Positions 9,950 to 21,900 of a stretch of 39,304 bases of DNA are shown here, in pieces (positions within the stretch are counted from its first letter, which is position 1; each line of letters starts with the position of its first letter). The translations under genes and the position numbers were made by a program. Under the pieces are notes generated by a model that saw only the letters and a list, made by a program, of their open reading frames with translations, was not told where the DNA came from and ran no database searches. Origin of the DNA: Funneliformis mosseae (Eukaryota; Glomeromycota; Glomeromycetes; Glomerales; Glomeraceae); NCBI GenBank assembly GCA_910592005.1, contig CAJVPP010000228.1, positions 1 through 39,304 on the forward strand, given 5' to 3'.

Positions 9950-12900
9950 GTATTTTTATTTTTATTATTATTATTATTATTTTGACAGCATTGGATTAAT
10001 TAATACTATAAACAAATTATACAAATTATATTAATTATTTATATTTATTTATTAATATTATCCATTTAGTGGCTGATGAGTCAATGCAAAACCATGAAAA
10101 TTTTATCAATCGTTTGGAAATCTTCAGATAAAACTGACGAGCAATATTTGGTAGAAATGTCTAAAAAAATTATATCTAAAGATGACCCCGTCGTTTTGCA
10201 TAATACTTTTACCGAGCTTCCTGATGACATTAGAGACATAGTCACGAATTTATTTAGAAAGAGAGCGTTACAATTATTAGCCAATGCTCGTAATACTACC
10301 TGGAATGATTCTCAATCCAAATCGATGTTTTATCTTTTAAACTCCGTACGTCTACATTGGACAAAAGATGAATACATTGTCTTCTTGGAAACTGTGTCAA
10401 CTTTAGATAATTATCAGCTATTAAGCGAGTTTCCATCATTCCTGAAATATTGGATTCAGATGAATAAAAATATTGATAATAAAATAGCACAGATATGTAT
10501 TCAATGGTATAAAAAGTTTATCGATCGAACGGATCACACAATAGTTCATAGAGGAGAATACGTATTCGCAGTTTTTGAGAAGTTGTCATACACTTGTTCA
10601 GTAGTTAAGGAACAATTCATCTTGGATGAATTAATGAAGATAACGTTCAATTGCATAAGACAGTCCTCAGAACAATCAATTTTTAATGTTACAAATAAAG
10701 TTGTAAAGTTTGGTTCAGAAGCAGAACGTGTATTTACACAAGTCATTTATGAAAAGATTGATTCGATGAATCTAGATTACGATGAACGATTATTAAAGAA
10801 AATGCAAGGCATTTGTGGTTATACTGGTAAAAGTTTAGAGATTCCAAATGAGTAAGTGATTAACTTATATATATATATGTACGGAGAGTATTACTTTTAT
10901 TAATTATATATTATATAAATTAAAACTTACATTTTTATACGTTTAGGTTTTGTGAAACAATCTTATTTCATATCATGTCATGTTTGCAAAAGAAATCTTC
11001 AAATGCTTGTTCAGAAGTTTCTTTGCTTGAATCCGCTAAATTCTGGATTATAATTTTACGAGCGACTGGCAGTACCCAAAAGTTTCATTCTCATCAACTT
11101 GTGCAAGAAACTAAAAGAACCATTTTCAATTTGGCTAATATGATAAATTATGGTTCTATTAATATTAATCATCTCCAGGACTTACTTAAACTTAAAGATG
11201 ATGACCTAAATTATTATCTAAATTCAGCAAATATTAGGAATAAAGTCATTACCAAGGAAACATTGGTTAAGGTTCGTCAGAATTGCCACTCCTATGAACA
11301 GAGATTGAAAATTCTAGGCAATTTTTATAAGAGATTCTGTTCGTTACAAAAAATCAAGGATGCGCAAGATTATCTTAATGAATTAGTAGAACGAAGTAAC
11401 AAGTTGGGTACAATCTCACTAAAAGAGGCCTTATCGGAAGATCATTGGAATTTCCATAACGAAATTATATCAATAGCTGAGAATACACATGCGTTGAACA
11501 AGTCTCATATATTTTATAACGTTTTTGAAAAACGATTAAATGAAGAATATATTAAAAAACGTGAGTACGGCGAAACCATAAATGTTGAATATATAGCTCA
11601 AAAGTTAATGAAAAATGTTTTAAGTAAATATATTGCTAGGTGTAAGCAATATATAAAATGGGAGGATCTCAAATACTCTGAGGAAATACCATTTTGGTGT
11701 AATGTTTCTAATTTTCCCGATGAGCTTAGGTTAATGGAAACATATGGCAATATTCAAATACGTCAAAGTAGAGTATTCATGATAACGATAGAATTTCTTT
11801 CAAAGAATAAGGATTGGGAAGAACGTATAAAAAATTTATCAAATATTATTAAGATTTTTGATGTCAAAGAGAACTGGCTTAAAGGCTTAATTAATCACGA
11901 ATATTTGGGCAAATTAAGTGACTCCTTTATAACCATCGATAAATATTTTTCCACATTCAATTATAATAGTTGGGCATTTATTAAAGAATTGTCTAGGTCC
12001 AAGGAATTTATTGAATTTCTAAGTGACAAAACAGATGACGATTTGAAAAATTTGATTAATGGCGTCGATGAGCACTCAGATACGCGATTGATCCAAGAAG
12101 GCACCATTTCTTCGCTTATTCAAGTCAAGCAATTCTTACAACAATTCATGAATAATTCAAATTTAACTTTGGATACATTCTTAAAAGAATTCAATGATCT
12201 CCAAAATCCTTCGCTAGCGAGTAAATTATCGTTATGTAATAGTAATTTTATGGTTCTAAAAAATATGTATGAATCCATCTATAACAAAGGTGAAGTTACA
12301 AAGGAAAAGATTCAAAATGCCGCGAATATTGGTACATATGAATTTGTTAAAAAGAAAGATAATGAAGACTGCAATTTGACATTGACATATACTTATAGAT
12401 CAGAAGTTATGAGGTACAATATTAATGAGTTACAGGATTTACGTAGCAGAGCACTTTTAATTTCAAAGCCTGGTGTTTATTTTGGACAAGATGATGATGA
12501 CATCGTTAAAGGCAACATGGATGAATTTGTAAGGCAGGTTGACATTTCTCAGAGTATAATTATTACAATGAAAAAATTAACTCAATTGGGTCATTTTGGA
12601 TATCGAAAGTATCATAAATCAGCTAAAGGTACTAATAATTTAGAGGAAATATCAATTAAATTGAGAAATGACTTGGAGATCTGGTGAAAATTTTTTTTAT
12701 TTTTATTTTTATTTTTATTTTTTTTTTTGATGATACTAATTTATGATTTTGTGGGGAGGAGATTGTTAATCGAATACAAGAAAATTGTTATTACCTAAAT
12801 TTTTATCCGGAAAGACACATATTAGCATTTTATGATTACTACACAACAAAGAGCGAGCAAGTGGAAATAACAGACACTTGTCAAACGCTCGTGTCATTTG

Positions 12901-15900
12901 TCAATCGAAAAGCCAAATTGTCACAACTCAAAGGCCGAGAATTAGTTAATTGTAAATATGATAAATATGATCAAGTTTTAGAAGAAATTAATGATAGATT
13001 AGAAAGCACATTTGGAACCCTTCAAAAACATGCACGACCAGTAACAAATTGGAAAGAACGCGTAATTTCAGATACGGTGGAACGTGGAGAGTTATTTATC
13101 GCAGCTTGTAATGAACAATCGAAAGTTCCTAATATAATAATGTCATTTTACGTCAACCATGGAGTTTATCCGGAGCCTTGGCAACTTTTGATATGTATGA
13201 CATCAACTACCAAAGAAGAACTTTCGATTTTTATCAAACGATGCTTCTTTGCATCAAAAAATGGTTATCGAGATCATTTATTCTGCATTGCGAATTTAGA
13301 ATTACTAGATTTCGAATTACAATATTATCTTGTAAATAAGATTAGGTTTTTCATGGAAAGGGTAGATGATTATTATTTGGCGTTGATATGCTGTTCCGAA
13401 ACTGGCATGCATCATCATATCTTGGATCAATTTTCTAAAAATGTTCACGCTACCGATGGGATTGGCGCCGTCGCAATGAAGGCCATTTATCAAGAATTAT
13501 GCCAAAACGTTATGTGTGTAACATCAGCATTATCTGGACAAGGAAAAACACAATTTATTAAGCAGAAAAGTTCTGAAAATGACAAAAATTTGGTTCCTTT
13601 TCTCATTAGTGATGGAGCTAGCTATAATTCACTTATTAGACAACTTCAAAATTCTCATATTCAGCAAGTTGATAATCTGCATATTAACATAATATCTACT
13701 GATAACCCTAGAGAAGTTAATATGTTTTTGTTTCAAATATTAACTTTGGGAATTATTTCAAACAACGTATATGTTACAAGTCTTCCAGATACCAATATTT
13801 TTATTGAAATAGCTAGTGTCCGTTTGCTCGAATCCCTCCCATTCATTAATTGTTTTAAAAACACCCATTTAGTATGGGATATTAATAGCTTGAATGTGTC
13901 CGAGAACATTCATAGTCCAATTCAAGTTGTTTGTCGTTATTTGGATCTTTATGATAAGAAGAGGCTCGACAAAGAAAATATCTTTTACCAATCGTGTGAT
14001 TGCATTGATCGGAAATCTTGTCGAAAACTTTTGGATAAATATTTCTTTAAGATGATTGACCCTAATATTTTATCCTTTCGCTTTTTAGAAATCTTTCTTA
14101 ATTTTCTTGCAGATCAATTAAAAAGATTGTCAGAAAGTTCTTTCTTCACCGTTAGTAATTTGAAATTTATGACAAACGATATTAATATTCGATCAACATT
14201 ATTTAATATATTACTTGATGTTTCAAAAGAATTTTCTACGAAATCAACCAATACAAAATCTGCACAATTGCAGGCCATTTCAAACAAAGCCAAAGCCGAA
14301 GTAGATCAATTAGAGAACCTTGTTCAATGGGATGATTCTAATCATCTTTTGGTATTTTTCATGTCTCAATCCCCAGAATCGATTTGTGCTTTATATCGAG
14401 ACGTAAAAGTAGTTCCAAATAATGTTTTAGGTTTACTGGAGAGTCAAAGATGGGAATTAGTAGATTATCAGACCCTGCCTTCGGAACGATTATTATCTAT
14501 ATTGGAATGTCTGGCTCGAAAAACGATGCATGAAATTAAGTATCAACCATATGCTTTAACAGCGGAGAATTTGTTAAAAATGGCACTGATGTTGTTGAGA
14601 ACGAGAGCTAATATTCCGGTAGTTATATGCGGAGAGGCAGGATGCGGAAAGGTAAAAATATATTTAACAAATTTGTGTTTCTTACAGCATATATTTCATA
14701 AATTTTCAACTTCCTTTTTGTAGACAAGCTTAATAAGTTTCCTGGCCAAGGTTGCGGAAGTCGAATTTGACGCACTTAATCTTCATGCAGGTGTCACAGA
14801 AAAAGATATCAAGGATTTCATGAATAAATCTGGTAAAAAAGCCAAATCTAGTAAGATATGGTTGTTTTTTGATGAAATAAACACTTGCAATCACATTGGA
14901 TTATTGGCAGATCTTATTGCTCATCGAATGTTTGATGGCAAAAAAATTCATCACAATATTCGATTATTTGCCGCCTGCAATCCTTATCGTGTTCGGAAGA
15001 AAAGTGTTAGTAATGTTGGATTAAAACCAAAAAAGATTATATTCAATCAACGAAATGCTCTTGTTTATGAAGTTAAACCCCTCCCGGATCAAATATTGGA
15101 TTACGTTTGGGATTATGGTATACTTCAATCGAAGGATGAAAAAATTTATATTCAAATAATGGTACAAAAGGCGAAATTAGATCCTGATTTTGCGAATTTA
15201 TTATTTGCATCACAAGAATTTATTCGTAATGTCGAAGAGTCTTATAGTGTCAGTTTGCGTGATGTTAAAAGAGCCATTAAATTGTTTGAATTTTTCTATA
15301 AAAGTCTTCAAATTCGTCAAAGTGAGGGGGAAAATTATCCCGGAAATTCTCCTTCGGATATTGTTATTCGATCTTATGTTTTAGCATTGGGATTATGCTA
15401 TCAGTCTCGCTTATATGAGCATGAATTAAGAAGAAAATATCGTGAAACGATATGTGAAATATTTAGAAATATGAATGAGTCAGATTTTAATGACATAATA
15501 AGAGCAGAGCAAAGGGACTATATGAGAAGAATGACTTGTCCACCAAATACTGCATTCAACGAAGCATTATTGGAGAATGTACTTGCTGTTATCGTTTGTA
15601 TAATGTGTAAAATACCACTCTTCATTGTCGGTTCTCCGGGCTCTTCAAAATCACTAGCGATCAGACTTGTGCATCAGAATCTTAAAGGGTCTGATTCAAA
15701 TGACGCCTATTTTAGAACATTACCTTATATATTTTTTATTCCTCATCAAGGCTCATCATCATCTACTTCTGATGGTATAGAAAAAGTTTTCCAAAAAGCC
15801 AAAGCTTATCAAGAGACAAGTTCCAAAGAGTTTCCAGTTATTAGTGTTGTCTTACTTGATGAAGGTAAGCGAATATTATATTTTCTAAAGAATTTTTTTA

Positions 15901-18900
15901 AATATTTTGAAACGTTTAATTTTGTACTTCTCAATTAATAGTTGGGTTGGCCGAAACCAGTCCTTATAATCCTTTGAAAGTTCTTCACTCATTGTTGGAG
16001 CCAAGTTATCCAGCTGATGGTCCTACCGTTTCAGTGATAGGAATATCAAATTGGCGTCTGGACAACAGTAAAAGTAGCAGAGCACTAATGGTTCAAAGAC
16101 CAAATTTTGATTTGGATGATCTTATTGAAACTGCCGCTCGTTTATTAGATTCCGAAATAGATCATAATGAAGCTTCGCTTAAACATCTCGCAGAAGCATA
16201 TTCTGAATATGAAACAAGCGGACAAGAAGTTTTTCCAAACTTCCATGGACTTCGTGATTATTATGCTCTCATAAAAAGTCTTTCAAACAAAGTGTTAAAT
16301 CCAAAAAATATTTATTTAGCATTAACAAGAAATTTTGGTGGTATTCAAAAACACACTGAAAATTGCTTAAATTGTTTCAGTCCTTATATTAAAATCCTCA
16401 ACGATCATAAAAGCTGGACATATGATCCAATAAATATCGACACTCTAATTAATGAGAATCTTGAAAGTAAAGATTCTAGACATTTAATGGTTATAGGGAA
16501 GAGCGATTCTATTGTAAATATTTTAGCATATCAATTGCATAATAAGAACTTAGATCCAATTATAATATTAGGCTCACAATTTCCTGAAGATCGTGATGAT
16601 TATTCTTATAATATATTGAGTAAGATCATGGTAAGATATATCATTTAAGTGTTTATGTAATTATTTATTTGTTTCTTTTCATTCATCTTTCTGTTCACTT
16701 AGATGTGTGTTGAAGCTGGACGACCTTTAATTTTAACTGATTTAGAGAGTATTTATGGTATAATTCGTCAATTTTTTATTCATTAAAATGTCTTGGATAT
16801 AATGTTTTAATTCAAATATTCAATTGCATTTATTGAATTGCTCATGTATTTTATAGGGAGTCTTTACGACTTATGGAATCAAAATTATATTACGATGGGT
16901 AGCTCCGATAGTCCTAAATATTTTACTCGAGTTGCTTTAGGAGCTTATGCAAATCCAATGTTGTAAGTTATATTCAAGAAATATGCACAAGCATAAATCT
17001 TTAAATGGAATTTACTGTGGCAATTAGAAACGTTTATATTAATGTTCCTTTTTTTTATGAAAAAAAAAAAGGCATATTCATCCTGATTTCAGATGCATCT
17101 TGGTTCTCGACGAGAAGAAGTTAATTAATGCAGATCCACCCCTTTTAAATAGATTTGAAAAGCAAAGGATGACGATAAACGATATCCTCGATAAAAACGA
17201 AAAAGAATTAGTCAATCAGCTAAGAGAATGGACGCGACAAATGGTAACTGTAACAAGAACAGCAGGAACATCTTATCATAACTTTACTATAGAGGATTTA
17301 TTTATAGGCTTCAATGGAGAAGAAACATTGCAAAGCTTAATCATTGACACCAAGAAAAAAGAACCTAGAATAAGTGATGAGGAAATACTTGCAAAATGCA
17401 AGGAAAATTTAATCTCAATTGCTACAACAGATGGATTGATTCGAATCGAGAAGTCTACATTGGATTTTGAAGAAATTCAATATTGGAAAAACTTATATTT
17501 CCAAGATCAACATCATGATGATATAGCAGATTATTTCCAAGATTTGTTGCGCGGACAAATAGTGGATGCTAATGGTCATTTGGTCATAATTAACACATTT
17601 TCTAACATCAACGCAGATGTTGAATCCTGCTTATCTGGAATCACAAGTTGCTACGTTTTGAAACTTTCAACTTTCAAAACCGAATCTCAATTCCAAAAAC
17701 AAGTGAGTAGATTTTGGTTCAAGCTAGAACATGAAAATCATGATGAACTCTTGATATTGCAATGTGATATTTCTATTGTAAATTCAGAATGTATTAAATT
17801 AGCCAAGTTTATTATCGAACAATGCCGGAACGAGTATTTACAAAAACAACAAAATAATAAGGCTAGGAAAATTTAACATGCTTGCATCATTCTTCACCTT
17901 CATCGAGAAAATTACGCAAATATAATTTCTTTCAATTTTATGAGTGGATGGAAACAAATCACAATCGAATCATTGACAGAGCAAGAAAAACCATTATCTA
18001 CTTTACTGGAACGCAATATATGTGATATAATTAAGACAACTTATCCGTTTGAGGATATATTTAAGCAAGAATTATTATGGTGTTTACTATGTATGAAATA
18101 TCCGGACAATGTTAAATCCATTAATCATGTCAAGTAAGTATCTTTCTTTTGAAATTGTGACATTAAGATCTTATAATTTAAATTATTTTTGTCTTTTGAT
18201 TCTTATTTAATTAGATATTTGAGAGAAAGTATAATAAAACATCCAAATTTCGTAAATTGTTTAAAAATAAGAACTTTGGAATGGCTAAAAACAAATACCA
18301 AACCAGATTGGCAATATCATGTCGCATCCGACAAGAAATTGTTGTACCCATATTCTTTGTTTGCTATGGCATTACAAGCATATATCCGTACAATAGTTCG
18401 TGATCTTATTGCGAAAATTTTATATTCCCTAGAACGCTTAGGAGCTACAAAGACATTCCTAGTTCATGACATGTCAGAATCTCAAATGACACCACAAAGT
18501 GAACAACTTCTTAAATTCTGGAAAGATATGTTTATGGATAACAATGTGATCAATTTCGACTCATTGCCGGATCCAATGCCAGATAGATATACAATGCCCG
18601 TTAATTTTTTTGAATTACAATTTCCATTTTCATTTTACTTTATGAAACAGATCGATAGCTTCAAGACTTTATATGAAGAGGAAATGTCAATACTAGGTAG
18701 AGATACAAAAAATTTAAGTCACGACGATTATGAAGATTATATTCAAGATTTTTCCAAAAAGGTCTTTAAGTCCATGATTCTCTTGGATTCTTCTCCGTTG
18801 GAAGATGCTTCAGACTTATATTTCAATGATTTTGTTAACGTAATTTTTAGCAGCGTAACTACTGATAAAAATATATCTGTACTATCATACATTTTCCAAT

Positions 18901-21900
18901 GTAAACTTGGTAAGGAGAATATCACAAATCCTATTCTATTACATATATTTTGGTGGAAATCTGCTAATTCCACTTTGGCGGCATTTCGACTAATTCACGA
19001 GTGTCCTTTAATGCTCAATGAGATTATAATGAATTATGATGAACTAGCATATGAAGACAATTTAGAACAACAAATTGTGGATGAAGCTACTAGTCTAATG
19101 CTTAGTAAACTTGGTAATGGTCAAGAACTTGTTGAATTGCAACTTGAAATCAGAAATGTTTTGAATTTCTGCGAAAAACTTTCCAATTTTAAAAAGACCG
19201 AATCTTTTCAATTTTTACAAATTTGCAATGATCTATTATCAGTCGGATCAATTCCACTGAAGATTGTTAAGAAAATGATCGAGACTAAAGTAGGCGAAGA
19301 ATTATTTTCAAAAATGCATATTCGCAGAATCTTTAAAATTCTTAACAACATTAAAGGCAATGAATCAGACAAGATCTTATTTGCAAAGCAATATTTTATC
19401 ACGAAGAGTTTAGAGATTATTCCATTCGATTCACCTTCTAGGTTGGAACTTTATCATACTTTATTTTTAGAAAATCCCTCTCTTCTTATGGAACAAATCA
19501 TTAAAAGTATGTTTGAAGAAGAAAGAAAAAACAAGTCTTTCGAATTCTTCACGTGGCTAAATAATCCTAAAAAGATGTTAGATTTACCGCTATTTGGAAT
19601 GATAAATACTTGTATCGAAGAGAAAGGCTGTCACTCTTCAATGGCAGCACTATTCTGTGACGTTATTCAGAAGCCATACTTTGAACGTTATAATCTGACG
19701 GAATTAACCCCTTATTTCCATTACGCAATCGAAGCTTTAAATGCCAAATCTGTTGAAGGATTACGCAAAATTACGGCGATTGCTTTTCTCAAAGAATTTG
19801 TTCACAAATTTTGGAATACCTTGAAACGGGATAACATGTTGAAACCGGTTGAATTTAATTTCAAAGGTTTTAATGTTGAAATTATTGAATTAATTGACAA
19901 AATAAATGAAAGTATGAGATTATCTTGTAGATTAATTTATTCATTAAAGATTTATTTTCTACGAGATCTACGCAATAGGGAATATTCAATGAGTGATGTC
20001 AACAAATTTTGCCAAGCCCAAAGTTCTACTTTACCATGGCTGAAAACTTTGCGTTGGGATAATAATCAAGAATCTCGATTACAATTTAATATTTACTATT
20101 CCTTTAAGGATTATATTGATGTGGAAAGTTGCTTTAAAATACTTTTTTATGATTTTAATAATGTAGAACGATTTAATAAATTCTTTAAAAAAGTTACAAA
20201 TAAGGAAGAGACGAGTGCCAGGATTTCATTGATGGGAGGTATCCTTAATCGACTTCATGCTATAATAGCAACGAGAAAATGGAATCATGACGAGATTCAA
20301 GCAGCAAAATTTTTAAATGATGAAATCATGAAAATCAACTCTTTATCCAATATTTATAAGATAATTATTAAAAAAATAATCACAAACAAAAATTCAATAA
20401 TGCAACTTGATATGAACATCAGTAACTCGGATTTATTAATTAAATCGGTCATTGGGCACGTTATAGCATTGCACTCGTCTATTCCAGCGGAGTCGTCACC
20501 ATTAGCATACTTATTACATAATTTGAGTGATTGTAGTGGTTTGTATATTCTCGCTTGTCCATCAGATATACAATCTGTTATATTGAGTGCTGTCTTACAG
20601 CAGAACGGTAAATTTACGCGGTAAGAAATTTTTATAAATTTTCATATATATAAATTTTTTTTTTACAAAAAAATAAAACTAGATTGATTTTGTTTTTTTT
20701 CCAAAAAAAAAAAGATATAGATGTAAATGTGGTTTTATTTATCTAATCGGTGATTGTGGACAGGCCAATGGGCGAGGTACATGCCCCGAGTGTCATAATT
20801 CTATTGGTGGTGAAGATCACGTCTCTTGCTCCGGAAATGAGAGATTAGACGCAAGTCCAATTACTAAAGCCATGAACGCAAAAGACGAAAAAGGGTATAT
20901 AGGGGAAGAAATAAATAAGGACATCAATCACAATCTTCGCAGTTTATCTCCTATTTCATATAGAATTCTTCATTTGTTTGTTCATTCTATAATTGGAGCT
21001 TGGGCACCTTCCAGTATTGCAACTAAATTTTTACACAAAAACGCAAACGATAGCGTGGAATATTGCATGGGACATATTAGGAATGATTGGGGAATTCTTT
21101 TAAATCTTTTGGATTGCTCTGAAGAGAATTTGGCTCTCTCATTACATGCAATCCTTGACAGAATGTTTCTAATTCCTCCCAGAAATACAATCTTAAAGAC
21201 ACCTAAACAGCGTGAGGAATGGGAGAAAATTTTCACGCGAGACTATGTTTTTCTATTTAAGAAAATTTCAAACACGGCGGCTGAATTTCGTGTTAAAATC
21301 ACTCAACAAGAAAATTTGAGCGTAATCGAGGAAGAAATTAATCAAACAATACCTATGGATGAGAGTTTCATACTTGAACGTTTACCAAGGCTTTGGAGAT
21401 TTATAGGAACAACAAGTTTTCAAGGGCTTCGTGCTTATTACAATTCCGATCTAGAGAAACATGAATCCTGTTTTCCTTTTATTTCAGTGTTCTTTAGGTA
21501 TTATGATAAATTAGAAAAGGTAAAACACCTTTGGCCGATAGTGAATTTCGTTCAAATGACATCATCGCGTCTTGAATATCGCGTGAGTCGAGAAAAAGCA
21601 CGAGAGCAAACCTTTGAGCAATTTGTAAATGAAGAGTCTAATAGTGGTGAATCAGTAGAAAGATGTTTCAATGAATTTGCTAATGCTTGGAATTCGGTCA
21701 TTGATGATGTGGATCAATTTCAATGTCACGAGCTTCAAAAACCAAAACCGATTATAAATTTGACATCTCCTATCGTACTTGCTTTAGTCGAGCCAAGGGA
21801 CTCGGGTGTATATCTTTGCGCTATTTTGGAATATTTGGTTGGATTACAAAATAACTTCTTACAAGAAGTATTGACAATTCCTATAGGATCTACACGTGCA

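Noticed and set aside
14652..14723. Continuation of the exon 4 frame (KVKIYLTNLCFLQHIF) as part of the protein
   Set aside because: It begins with a GTAAAA donor directly after the Walker A lysine and ends at TTGTAG; splicing restores GEAGCGK-T-S and the conserved AAA3 text, so this is intron 4.
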